Part shown: positions 11,392 to 23,115 of the stretch, piece by piece
How positions within the stretch are numbered: the stretch's first letter is position 1
How the letters are laid out: the number at the start of each line of letters is the position of its first letter
Assembly (NCBI GenBank): GCA_048013815.1
Contig: CM106586.1
Location: 992,001 to 1,056,000, forward strand
Direction of reading: 5' to 3'
From: Setoptus koraiensis
Lineage: Eukaryota; Arthropoda
DNA: 64,000 nt
Translations under genes and position numbers: made by a program
The notes under the pieces: model-generated
What the model saw: the letters and a program-made list of their open reading frames with translations, nothing else
What the model was told of the DNA's origin: nothing
The model's database searches: none

Positions 11392-14300
11392 AATTCAATC
11401 TGAATATGAATCTGATCGTTACATTCTCTGGCGATCAATCATGGCATTCTTGTAATGTCCAAGCGAGTTTGTAGCCTCACTTGCAAACATTGGAAAGCGA
11501 CTAACTTTTGACTCGATCAAAAATTGTTCGAAAATACGACAATGACATAACGACCGAACGCATTCAACTATAATTGCGATGGTCACCTCTTGCAACTATT
11601 CATTGGTGAATATCAAAAATTAAAATTGCCTAATGCATGCTTGTAGGTGCCAATTCTACTAACGGAACTTAAACGAATCTGAAAGGCAAAATGATATAAT
11701 GATTGATGGTGCGTTGAATCAATTTAGTAGATACAAGTCACTGCATCATTATCTATCTACACTATCTATCTATCGGTAATCAAGTGTGCCAAAACATTTT
11801 ATGCCCACCAACAAATATTTGAAGGCTCGAAATTGGTGTGGTAAGTCAAAGTTGTTAAGGCCAACGACGAGATAATTCACCTTGGTCAAACTAGCGACTC
11901 CTAAAAACATACTCGTTAACATACGGGACAAATAATATAAATAAATTTGGTTCTAAGCAGGAAGCGGTGCCAAGAATAATTGACTGTGATCTAATATGGT
12001 GTCTAACTATGCTGGCATTGTCTGAAAAGAATTAAATTCCTCAATATGCGAGATGCAGAATTCATGCACAATTGCAACGGTAACGACCAAAACGATTCGA
12101 GAAAAACAATGACGCGATCGATCGCAAATATATATTTATGAAGCATAGGCAAAAATCGATAAAAGCACAATCTCAGAATTGTTAACTTGATTATTATGTA
12201 CGATAACTGCTGATGAATAGTTGCCGGAATTGGTATGTAGGTTCGAAGATAGATTGGCAAAAGAGTCGCAATTTGAATTGTGAGATGCTGCATGATTACA
12301 ATTCATTTAATTATAATTGATGATGCCAGTAATACCAACATAATGATCGTTACATATTGATAAGTTAATCGGAAATCGAAGAATAGTTGCTATTTGCTGG
12401 TTGTGTGAATGATCTTATCCACACAGTAAAGATTAAATATATTGTGCGATATCGGAACAGCATCATCGCGTTTTTCTGTCAGTCATGCAAACACAAATTG
12501 ATTCTTCGTTGTGCGACCAATCGACGCAACAATTTCAATTGTTATCCACGACGATTTTATCCTTTTTAGAAGGCATTATTTGCATTTGATGACGTAATAG
12601 AATAATAGAAACAAGAAGAGGATTAACTAAATTGTTTAGCCTTCTGTTGCTGCGATTTTTACTGCTGGTCTAATCTGTGTGAAAAAAAAGGATTGATCAT
12701 GATCATCATCGAGGGATAATCCTTGTATTGCTATGGAAATCGATTTGCTGCTACCATTCCAATGAATGAATTACATTAATAGTTAGTCTAGATTTCATTC
12801 AATAGTGACCCTTTGGTACAATATCGACAATTTGGAAACAATTTTATTGCTTGCTTTATTCGCATATCTATTTTAGCCACCTACAAACAGGGAGATAGAC
12901 GGATGGCTAAGTTGTTGCGAGACAGATTAACAGCACTTTAGGAAAGGAAGAGAACGCAGCAGCAAAAATAATGATCGCACAAGTCAAAACGATCAATAAA
13001 TCAATTCTCGTTTCAATCAATTTATCTCAGAATGGCAACATTAAATGATGAGGCAGCAATTCAATTAATCTCTATCACAGTTTGTTTGCCTTATGCGAGA
13101 GTGTGTGCTCGTGTGTTAAAATGTGTCTAAGATGGTGTAAATGAGCATCATCACCGACAACGAGTGAAGGAAAATAAACAAACAGGAAGTAATAAACATT
13201 TAGAGCTACCTGTTGATACTATTATGATATTATTAACATGTTGAAGGTAGTTTTAACTGTGAGAAGCAGTTATAGTAGTGGCAAGCAATAATAAAACTTG
13301 TGCTCATTATCTAGCAGTAACTGTGTTCAACGTTTTTACCGTCATCATTCATGGCAACTAGTCAAAGTTGTATGTTAAGGTAACAACAGTGACTAGTTAT
13401 TTGCTTGGTATGATAGTTTGGATGGAAATAATTTGTTATTCAATTTAATTCGGCCGACAACAAAGCAAGAGAGGCTACAAACAAACAATAATTATGTAAC
13501 TGTCTTGGCGTTTCAATTGTGACCACTAGAACCGTTTCAGTGTGTCTGCTGATTCAAATTATCTGTATACGATTGTAAATCATATGGTTATAATTAGAAA
13601 GATTTATGTGCCAACATAAAGCTTACATTTTCATGCAGATGCTACCCACACTGATGCATGCTGATAATGTCATTCTACGCACTTGTTACAAACAATTCAT
13701 TATTATTATCCACTACCAACAGGACGCGATAAAATGGTGCCATTCTCTCCATATGTTGGCCATCGCACATCAGCGAAATAAGTTTTTATTTTGGCCCCCA
13801 ATGAATCCATTTAAATCTTTGTTTGCTCGCATGTCACTAGTGTCCAGTTTGCTCTTTTTTGAAGGAGGCTACGAAGGTTGATGTTTATCTTGTATGAGGC
13901 TTTGCATCATTCGCTCGAACATTGTCAATTGGTATAATGATAGCGAAAAAATCTTATTGTTGCATTATTGTTTGTGAATTGATTGTGATTTAAAGGTCAG
14001 AGCGAGGCGACATCTATCGATGTTGCTGGTCACGTAACAAACATTTTATCTTGAACAGTTTGTCACCAATTGTTGCCACATTATTGCAACAAGCAATCAC
14101 CTCATTATTAATTTGTTGTTAGCTCGTTTGAAAACCTCCGAACCGAATCTATACGGCTGCTCATGTTTGTGTGCCATTTCTGTGTGCGACTGGGCAGTTT
14201 GAAACTCGCCCGTCTAACGTCATACGCCGATGGCAAGCAAAGATTGTCAATAGGCAGGCAATTCTAATGTATCTGTAATGTTACAACAACAATTTCGCAC

Positions 14301-14906
14301 AACTACCTGATGATACTTTTGAATTGAAGTTTCAATATTTATATTGCAATACAATACAAAAGTTTTTGTGCAATGATATGTAGAAAGTCTAGCAAGTAGT
14401 GAGTTGGCCATCTCAAATTTGGCCAACTGCTTCAGCTTCAACTGTGTAATGCTGACAGTAACACCGTTGAAAATGATCGCCTAATTCAGGCTGTTCTTCC
14501 GTCAGTATTTGTTCGCGATGACGGCATCAAGCACGATCACACGAAGCAAACACAAACTTGATACAATCGGCTAGAATTTCGATCGCAATGGCAGATGCAA
14601 GAAGAACAAACAAACAACTGATACGACTGGCGAGTCGACATACTTGCAGTTAGTTGGTTGTAGTTATACCTGACCAGCTGTTGTTATACTGTGCCACAGG
14701 TAATGTAACTCTTAGAGCAGAGTGGACGGCTAGGTAAAGAGAGAGATTGCATCGTGTCTAGGGGAAGCCAAGGGGCTTGCCAATTGGAAGAGTCGTGATA
14801 ACGGTATGAAAAACAATGATTCTCATCAATGTGCATTGGGCATGATAATATTCAAATGATACCTGTTGTTATTTATAACTTTCGCTCTCTTCATAATAAG
14901 CACACA

Positions 14907-14951
14907 TCGTTTCTTATGCAGATATCCCATGGATATCTGCATAAGAAACGA
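14907..14951. repeat. Perfect 21-bp-stem hairpin with 3-base loop
   Basis: TCGTTTCTTATGCAG…CC (14907-14927) pairs exactly with GG…CTGCATAAGAAACGA (14931-14951) around CAT. A 21-bp perfect stem with a 3-nt loop is very unlikely by chance. It lies between two host genes. No target duplication or other terminal repeat is visible beside it, so it could be a remnant of a palindromic element or a cruciform-forming site. Confidence 0.75.
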
Positions 14952-16386
14952 ATTATCTGAGGAGAAGTAAAAATGCATTCGTTGAGCAGGTTGCTTTGGT
15001 TGTTCGTCCGTTCGGATGGACGGACGGATCGACGGATCGAATCAATGATCAGTTCAAGTTACACCCACCCACCCACACAAACAAACAAACTGAGAGCTCG
15101 GTTATGCGAATGATTGTTGGCAGTGGCCAGATAGCAGCGGCATATGCAAAAATGAGATGCTGTAGTGAGTGGAATAGAGACATATCCAGATATATATATA
15201 TATATAAAATATATATATTTGGAGCATTATAATTTATTCAATAATAATAATATGCAATAATCACAACAACAACAACAGCAACAACAAATAATAATAATAA
15301 TAATAACATGCTTAGGCAATCCAGTCTAGACAATCTAGGAGCGATGATAGTAATAATTGCAATAATCAGGCAAGAATCATTCAATTGGACATCGACAAGC
15401 AGCGCCACGATAGCCAGTCGAGCAGCTCCAGCCAGTCAGTCGGTTGGCCGGCCGAACTAATCAACTCAAGCAATAGAAAACTCGTTTCCGACAGCCAGCC
15501 TAGGACAGTGTCTCTATAGTGAGAGTGTTTCAAGGTGTTGCTTATCGCTAATAACTCTAATGACTCTTGCTTATTGGCCGACTTGGCTAGCTCGCTGATT
15601 CGTTTATTAGAAATAAAGTGAGCGAGAGAGACAGACGGACAGATAGACAGAGAGTTACCGTTAATCCGTGACCATCAATTCGGTCGTCATCATCATAGTA
15701 TAATTGACCATAAATATACACAAACATCGTGCTGATCGCTGAATATTGCGCTAGCTGCGTAAAAAGTATCGCCCAGTTAAGAAAGTAGTCAACTGCTCTA
15801 GTAAATTTGATCATCAGAACAGGATAGATTTATAATAATTAATTAGCTCATTGCTGCTAGTCAATTCGTCAAATGTAGTTGTGTGAATGAGAGAGTGGTT
15901 CATCATAACATTGATGTCAGATTGCTCACTGAGAGAATAAAATGAGACTGAGAGATGATAATAATCCAACGACGACAATAATCACATCTAAACACACAAC
16001 ACACAGTCTCAGAGAACATTCCAAGATCAAAACACACATAAAACCAGTAAACTAATTATAAAAAAAAAAACTGCGCACTACCAGTTATATAATGTCATAA
16101 AAATATGAACAATTATTATCATTATTATTTATGATTGTTGCTATCCTATTACATTGAGTTTGCACTAGTATTGTTACTTCAATCTAAACTTTATATGTTA
16201 ACAAGCTGTATGGAAGCAGTTGTCAATTAGAAAGAGTTCATTAGCCCGCCTTAACTCAACAACCAAACACTACTGATATTTAGTGACTAATAGAGAAACC
16301 ATGAACTTAAACTTCGACCAACTTATACGACCACTACAAAAACTAATTTGCAATCGGTCATCGTTGTCCAATCAACTATCTAGCTA

Positions 16387-16423
<37 letters not shown>

Positions 16424-16779
16424 ACATTCGTATTTGAGCACACTCATCGGGTAGCAATTCTAACTGATTATCGCTCGCAATTTTATCCGTCACAATCATC
16501 AGGACAGCATGAACAACAGAGTGAACAACATAACTTAATTCAGACTGAACAAGTCAACAAACGTTTCGAAGAAGTATTAACAAGTGAGGAGATCCGTCGA
16601 CACTCTTATCACCTGAGAGATCAGCAGTGAACATCAATTAATTAATAAATGATATCAACGACAGCAAGCATTCACATGTCCCTCTCATTGGGTATCATCT
16701 ATCATTTGCATTGTTATTATTTATATTAAAAAAAATAATCTATTAATATTACAATACTTTTATTATTGTTGATGGTATC

Positions 16780-19339
16780 ATGGCTTCAACACGTTTTAAA
16801 TTAAATCATGACACTGTGTTACTAGTTACAGTTGCATCGTTGTTTTTATTAGTATCAGGTAAGCATTGACCGCTCTAAATAAACAATAACCAAACAAACA
16901 ATTGTTTGCATGCCTCAACTAATATCAATGTGTAATAATGCTAAATATTGACCAATGTTGTTCGACATCTATTGCACTAGTTAACGCTTTGTTGCAATCA
17001 CCTCAGTTAGGTCGATCTCAAAATTCGGCATTATTATCAAACAATCAAAATGGCTTAACATCGCCATCATCAAACAATAATAATAATAATTTGCCTGGCA
17101 GCTTGTCAACGGCCACCGGCAGACCACAACCAGCGGCTGGTAGTTTAGTGGCTAGCATTAATTGTAACAAAATTAGAGGTCATGTAACATTAACACCAAA
17201 CACAAACGGACAAGGTACAACAGTGAGCACTCAAATAACTTCCGGTCCAATGGGAGAGGTCTATCTGTGGAGCATTCATCAGTTTCCGGTGAAACCAGGG
17301 GCAGCAATGTGCTCGTGTTCGCCACTTATTTTGGGTGAGTAACTCACTTTCACTTAATCAGCGGTAATAACTATCGGGCTAATTAACGGGCAAGTGAAGA
17401 AAAAAAAATGTCACATTGAACATCACTAAATAGCAAAAATATTGTTACTAACAACCATACTATTCACATCACTGATTAATTGGTTTGTTTGGTTGCCAGG
17501 CTCAAAATTGATCGATCTGAGCGAACTACACGGAAACTTGCCCTCAGATCAGGAGTTCAATGTGCAATCTTCGATTAGTTTATTTGGGCCTGAATCACCG
17601 GTGGGCCATTCGTTGATGTTGCGGGGCCTCAAAACGGGAATGACCGCTTGTGCCACCTTCCTACCAACCAGGTAACTAACAGCTACACAATTGACGACGA
17701 TAAACGTGCTAATCATCGTTTCGTACACGCGTAACAATAAGCTAATTTTGTTTGTTTTGTTTTCCCTGTTTGTAAAACAAAATTTGTATGTCTATTGAAA
17801 TTGATGCGTAGCCGCAAATCGACACACAGGGCCAAATTTCACAGTCCATTGAGTGGTTCAGTGACAATATTTCAGACCGCCTTTGGAACGTCGTTCACAT
17901 CACATTTGATGTATTCAAACGGAACTAGACGCCATTCGCTGCATCGTTTTGATTTGGTTAAAAGTGACGACGACATTGTGACTATGACCAATTTGGCCGG
18001 CACAACAACCGGACAACAACAAAACATGTTCGCTAACAACAACAACCAACAACAGGTGGAACAGAGTGAATTTGAGCACGAATTGACGCATTGTAAGAAA
18101 TTCTTCAACGGCGAACAATTACTAAAGAATATATCATTCAATTTAGCTGTTAGCACTGAAAATTTTGGTATGCGCGGCCGAACATCAATGGTGTTACCAA
18201 ACATACCATTTGAGACATTCTCAAGCGTGTTTGTTGTTATATATTCCGAATATGATCCTGATGAGCCAATAGCTTGTGCTCCATTGAAATTTGTAAAACC
18301 AAAAACGGCCGCAGCTAAATTCAATTCGGGTAGCGTCCAAGGGACAGTTGTATTCAGTCAAGAGTCTCCATATGACGTAACATTTGCTAGAGTTAATTTG
18401 GTGCTGCCAAATAGCGATGGACATAGTTATGGGATAGATGAATTGCCGATGATCATTAGAAGAAAATCGGATCAACGCGTTTGTCCAAATATCAGAGAGA
18501 TTATTTACAATCCGCATCATGTTGAGCCGAGCTCTGTGCCGCCAGAGGGCGAGGCAACAAGCGATCAATATGCCGTTGGTGATTTAAGTGGAAAATATGG
18601 AACATTAACGGGTAAATCGTCAGAAAAGATACAAGTGGCCGATTATAATTTGCCTCTATTTGGTCCTATCAGTATTATTGGGCGCGCCATGACTATTTAC
18701 TCGGCAGATGGTGTTGCGATTGCTTGCTCAAACGTTGAATTAACAAATCAAATGACTACGGCATTTGCAACATTTGATTTTGGTATTCAGGGACAATTTA
18801 TATTCAGGCAACCTGTTGGCGATTGTCACAGTGATACCTATGTCTATATAGAAGTGAGCAAACCAGATAATCATTTGCATCATGCATCATCCAATAATGC
18901 ACAACAAACAACAAACAGCAACAACAATTTAGAGCATCTGCATACTCGTACCATAGATCACAATTGGCATGTTCATGTTAATAGCGTTGATTCTGGTTTA
19001 GATCACCTCAGTACCAGCGAATGTTCACCGGCTGGTCAACATTATAATCCTTATAATACTAGCACAACAAGTATCTATAGTAGAGATTGCACACCATTCA
19101 ATGTGTTGAGATGCGAACTTGGTGATTTAAGTGGTAAAATGTTCACTATTGACATACCACCATATAGAGTTAAGACTGGCCAAGATCCGGATATTGGTAA
19201 ATTTTTTGGTACTGACATTGATTTGCCATTGTGCGGACCAACAAGCATTGTTAACAGATCAGTTGTGGTGCATGTTCAAGATTTTGGGTCACAAAGACTG
19301 GCTTGTTCAACAATAATTGAATTCAAGCCAAGAAATTGA
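16780..19339 (+). CDS. Secreted Cu-only superoxide dismutase-repeat protein (CSRP type)
   Basis: Exons are 16780-16858, 16981-17334, 17500-17671 and 17812-19339. All introns are GT-AG and phases agree (1, 1, 2), giving about 710 residues. Residues 1-29 form a signal peptide (hydrophobic TVLLVTVASLFLLVSVNA, likely cut after NA). Four Cu/Zn-SOD-like repeats follow; repeats 3 and 4 show GDLSGK and LPL.GP.SI. Repeats 1-3 lack copper ligands. Repeat 4 keeps H588 and H590 (HVH), H612 (QHYNP) and H689 (VVVHV), the SOD disulphide cysteines (ECSPAG, LAC) and the active-site Arg (QRLAC). The zinc-site histidines are gone and the electrostatic loop is shortened to a few residues, as known for Cu-only SODs. 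Probable role: extracellular superoxide handling or copper binding. AATAAA lies at 19402-19407. Confidence 0.88.
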
Positions 19340-19794
19340 AAACAAATATGAAAACATTTGTTTGGCATAACTGTTTTCTTCTTTCTGTACACACACCCAA
19401 TAATAAACAATTCATTACATTACATTCCAATATTATTTTGTAATTATGTACAATAACACTGTGATAGTGATAGCATTCACTTCTCCGTAAGCATAATCAG
19501 TTGAGTTGTCGTAATATTTAATCATAGACTCCATAGGAGATTAATACTTAATTAATGGATGAAATCACTTAGACTGTTCATCCGAAAGGACTAATGGCTC
19601 AATCACTCAGTTTGATGATTCCTTTTATCCCAATGAAACTTGGAAAAAAAGGTAAGTTAAATTCAGACACTCAAGCTGAGTAGGTATTCCAGTTTTTTCA
19701 GTGAATAGCTCAACCGATGAAACAACACACATTAGAAACAATAGTGGAGATCATATAAAGCTTATCTGGGCGTGTGAATTGATTTATTTACATA
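19340..19794. other. Intergenic space between convergent genes
   Basis: About 455 bases separate the stop codons of the SOD-repeat gene (+) and the dynactin gene (-). It contains the SOD gene's AATAAA at 19402-19407 and a - strand AATAAA at 19783-19788, only a few bases past the dynactin stop. Nothing else is recognisable. Confidence 0.6.
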
Positions 19795-21502
19795 CTACTT
19801 GCAGCGTACACTGTTGCAAACAAGTGGTGAATTCGACAATAAAGTATGGGCATCGTTCTCCAACATGCGATACTTCATCTCTAGACGTGCGTTGGAAAAT
19901 TTTTCGCTTTTCACTTGTGAACTGATGGATTTGCCCACCTTGTACACAGGCTCTTTGATTATAGCTTGCCTCACCTCACTTTTCAACTTATCAATTTCAT
20001 TTCTAATTTTATCGAATCTTGCATCAGTTGAATTTCTACTCTTAAATTTCGCATACTCTTCCCCGACATCTATGGACAATTTACGCTTTAAATCTATTTC
20101 TGCCAATCTCAATTCTAAATCATAATTCTTTCTATTGACTAGATCGAAGGCCCTCTTCAAGTCCCTGATTTTATGAACAAATATTGATTCATCTGCGGCT
20201 GAGATTTGTTGGCCCATTGTAATGCCAGTGCTTCGCCCTTCGTGGCCGGGCGATGTGAGTAATGAGCTCGTGCTAGATTGCATTGAACTTTCCATGGTAC
20301 GGGAGCTCTTGTTGAGTCGATCTCTCAAAATCTTCTTCTCGTTCGCCAAATCCTCAAGATCCTCTTCTTGACGACGAAATGCCGCTTCATACTCTACCTC
20401 TTTTCCACGCATTTTCTCTATCTGTCTAGTGAGACTTGACAGCTTCGATTCAGTTTCTGCTTGATGGGCTTGTAATTTCTTTTCGGCAATATCTTTCCGT
20501 ATTTCCATTTCGCTAGATTCCTCCAATTTTTTCTTGAGTAAACGCTTCAATTCAGCAATCTCGCTCTTCTTTGAGTCTAACTGGATTTTCAGCTCATCTA
20601 ACTGAGTGGACTGGACCTTAGTTAAAGTCGATAGACTATTCATTTGTTCTTCCATTGACACCAAGTTGCGCTTATGACGTACAAGATCTGCCTCTTTTTC
20701 TGCCATCTTAGATTCTGAGAAATTAAGCTTGTACGCTACATTCTCAATTTGGTGTTTTTGTTGCTCAATGGATCTAGACTCTTGACATTGAGATTTCAAT
20801 TGTTCATTCTGTTCCTGAAGTTGCCTAATACTTTCCTTGAACATTGATATAGTTCTCTCTTGATTTACCATATCGTCTTCCATGTCCTTTCTTTTGTTAT
20901 TGACATCAGTAAATTGTACTTTGAGTCTATCGATCTCTTGCATAAGTTCTAATTCATTTTCACGAGCACTCTCCAATAATTGTTCATTCAGATCTCTAAG
21001 CTTCTCCATACAGTCTAGATCGTCGCGTAATTCTTTGATTTTGTCTTCTAGGTCGGTTTTTTGTTGTGTCAACGTCTCTAACATTTCTTGGGCATTCTGA
21101 CTAACGTCTATTTGCTCTTCAAAAATCTTTATCTGTTCCAAATACTTAATTTCTTTCTCCTCAAGGCTTGTAACTTTTTCATGAAGAAGTCCGCACTCCT
21201 CGGTAAGATCTTGTATGTTCTTTTTGTCTTGAGCTGATAAATCACGCAATTTGAGTATACCTTGAGTTAATTTCCCATTTTGTTCTTCAAGTTTCTGCAA
21301 TTGCAATACTGTGACTGTTCCTCCGAGACCGACGGCTGACTTATTGGCAGCTTCATTACGTAGCATGTCAATTTGTAAGGTGGCTTCTTTAAGATTATCT
21401 TTGACTTCTTGGAGTTCTTTTTCACAACTATCCAGTTTCTCTTCGGCAATCTCTTTGTCGAGGGTGATCATCTCAGCTGTTTCTTTTAATTCCTCTAATT
21501 CT
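19795..21502 (-). CDS. DCTN1: Dynactin subunit 1 (p150/Glued), 3' part, lacking the intercoiled domain
   Basis: The reading frame is open from the 500 N gap (21503) to TAG at 19795-19797, about 569 codons without an intron. It starts inside coiled coil 1: ETAEMITLDKEIAEEKL, QKLEEQNGKL, LRDLSAQDK and DLNEQLLESARENELEL match p150 CC1 in order, and VAYKLNFSESK matches the end of CC1B. The next segment (QLDSKKSEIAELKRLL … EDLANEKKILRDRLNKSSRTMESS) matches CC2. In other p150 proteins these blocks are separated by several hundred residues of globular intercoiled domain, which is absent here. A C-terminal basic/coiled region follows. p150 links dynein to cargo and microtubules; its CAP-Gly N-terminus would lie in or beyond the gap. 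The missing domain and lack of introns allow a derived paralogue, a retrocopy or an alternative form. Confidence 0.85.
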
Positions 21503-22002
21503 NNNNNNNNNNNNNNNNNNNNNNNNNNNNNNNNNNNNNNNNNNNNNNNNNNNNNNNNNNNNNNNNNNNNNNNNNNNNNNNNNNNNNNNNNNNNNNNNNN
21601 NNNNNNNNNNNNNNNNNNNNNNNNNNNNNNNNNNNNNNNNNNNNNNNNNNNNNNNNNNNNNNNNNNNNNNNNNNNNNNNNNNNNNNNNNNNNNNNNNNNN
21701 NNNNNNNNNNNNNNNNNNNNNNNNNNNNNNNNNNNNNNNNNNNNNNNNNNNNNNNNNNNNNNNNNNNNNNNNNNNNNNNNNNNNNNNNNNNNNNNNNNNN
21801 NNNNNNNNNNNNNNNNNNNNNNNNNNNNNNNNNNNNNNNNNNNNNNNNNNNNNNNNNNNNNNNNNNNNNNNNNNNNNNNNNNNNNNNNNNNNNNNNNNNN
21901 NNNNNNNNNNNNNNNNNNNNNNNNNNNNNNNNNNNNNNNNNNNNNNNNNNNNNNNNNNNNNNNNNNNNNNNNNNNNNNNNNNNNNNNNNNNNNNNNNNNN
22001 NN
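21503..22002. other. Assembly gap, exactly 500 N
   Basis: An unbroken run of 500 N, identical in length to the second gap, suggests a fixed placeholder between contigs. It truncates the dynactin gene and separates the host-gene half from the transposon half. Confidence 0.95.
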
Positions 22003-22217
22003 TTGGTTGTTGGTTGGTTTGTTGGTTGGTTGGTTGGTTTTTTTTTTTTTTGGCGTTCATTTATTCTTTCTATCATTTACATTTATATTTCACACATTGA
22101 TAAACAAGAATCCGGATTCTTTTTGAAGCGACTTAGCCGCTATAGAATCCGACGGGTATATTCAGTGACTGCCCGCCCGCACGGGTCAGTCACTTCTCTC
22201 ATGGTAGACTATATCAA
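22003..22217. other. TTGG simple repeat and unassigned sequence at the contig edge
   Basis: A (TTGG)n/(T)n tract occupies 22003-22052. About 165 bases follow without a recognisable gene, including a GC-rich inverted segment around GACTGCCCGCCCGCACGGGTCAGTC. Confidence 0.5.
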
Positions 22218-22246
22218 TTTTTAGCGCTTAATTTTAATTAAGTAGC
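22218..22246 (+). mobile_element. Rolling-circle (HINE-like) element, 5' terminal fragment
   Basis: TTTTTAGCGCTTAATTTT…TTAAGTAGC is the same 5' end found at 25813, 49473, 53338 and 56247. Here only about 29 bases remain before the 869-bp terminal-repeat element begins at 22247, so the fragment is cut by, or recombined with, that element. Confidence 0.65.
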
Positions 22247-23115
22247 GGTTGTTCTAGCGATTAGGTCCCCAACCGGATCTTGATGAAACTACCGGTATAG
22301 GTCTATTCTGACCTAACTAAGACGAAAAAAGTGGTCCGGAAGCCAGGAAACTTCCGGTTCCGGTTTTACATAAAGTTAAAGCTAGAGCTCTGAAATTCAC
22401 TACAGGGACGTTTCAAGCTACGCTGAACACGATGACATAATTTTCAGCTCTGTGCGACTTCCGGTTTTCGAGATATAGAGATATTACTGGGGCTAGAATA
22501 CCGGAAGTGACCAAATTATTGCTTCGCTGCGCTCAGGGATGCACATGCGGTGTGTCTGAGAACTCGGCCTGCGGCCTCGTATTCTGGAGGCCGTCACATC
22601 TCCGTCGTCGCTACCGCGACGACTGCGTGCGACGGGAACCCTTCGGGTAGGGTTGATGAGCGCTTCGGGTATCGGGCTGCGCCCTCTACCCTCCGCTCAC
22701 ATGACTGCAATCCAAACACAGCTGCAGGCGGGAAGAGTGAACGAACCAACTAATTCGTTGATATTCAGGGTTAAAATGACCGAAACAGACATGGATACAG
22801 GGTGTTGCGCGCACGAGGCACAGGATGGGTCCGCTCATCGCGACCGCACAGGGCCCGGCCACACCCTTTTTTGCGTTAAACAGCTATATCTAGGTAACCG
22901 GAGGTGGCAGAAGATTAATTTTGATCTCATCGTGCTCCGCTAGGCGTCATCTATCCGATTATGAATTTTCAAAGCTCTGTCTCAATCTTAAGGTAACTCC
23001 GGAACCGGAAGTTTCCTGGCTTCCGGTCTACTCATTCCATGATATGGGGCCCCTACGGGACCCATGTGTGAAGTTTCATCGAAATCTGAGTGGGGACCTA
23101 ATCGCAAGAACACCC
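22247..23115 (+). mobile_element. 869-bp terminal-inverted-repeat element, copy 1
   Basis: It begins GGTTGTTCTAGCGATTAGG and ends CCTAATCGCAAGAACACCC, giving 24-bp imperfect terminal inverted repeats. Next to each end is a further inverted match (GATGAAACT…/…AGTTTCATC). It has no transposase frame. Its middle (about 22553-22720) is a GC-rich module of short hairpins, several with TTCG loops, in a block rich in CCGGAAGT motifs. Two more copies of identical length occur at 48296 and 59920. No target duplication is visible around this copy. It is a non-autonomous DNA transposon; the superfamily is uncertain, with the 8-bp duplication of copy 3 fitting hAT, P or Merlin-like elements. Confidence 0.8.

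Larger units (their letters stand above)
9228..16779. other. Gene-poor interval between NK6 and the SOD-repeat gene
   Basis: The first 600 bases are probable NK6 3' UTR. Low-complexity tracts include AAATTT-type repeats (9316-9395), (CT)n at about 10540-10583 and 11358-11388, (TA)n at about 15190, and (CA)n at about 16387-16420. A perfect 21-bp-stem hairpin lies at 14907-14951, and one exon-like open stretch at about 11101-11289. Apart from those, no coding sequence, RNA gene or mobile element with definable ends is visible. Confidence 0.6.

Noticed and set aside
13606-13881. A 91-codon + strand frame in the intergenic region
   Set aside because: Composition and codon use look random, there is no flanking exon structure and no recognised motif.
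14907-14951. microRNA precursor
   Set aside because: A perfect 21-bp stem with a 3-base loop is too short and too perfect for a normal pre-miRNA, which has a 55-70 base hairpin with bulges.
22550-22943. Open frames repeated in each 869-bp element
   Set aside because: They follow the GC-rich hairpin module, overlap in two frames, and resemble no transposase; best explained by composition.
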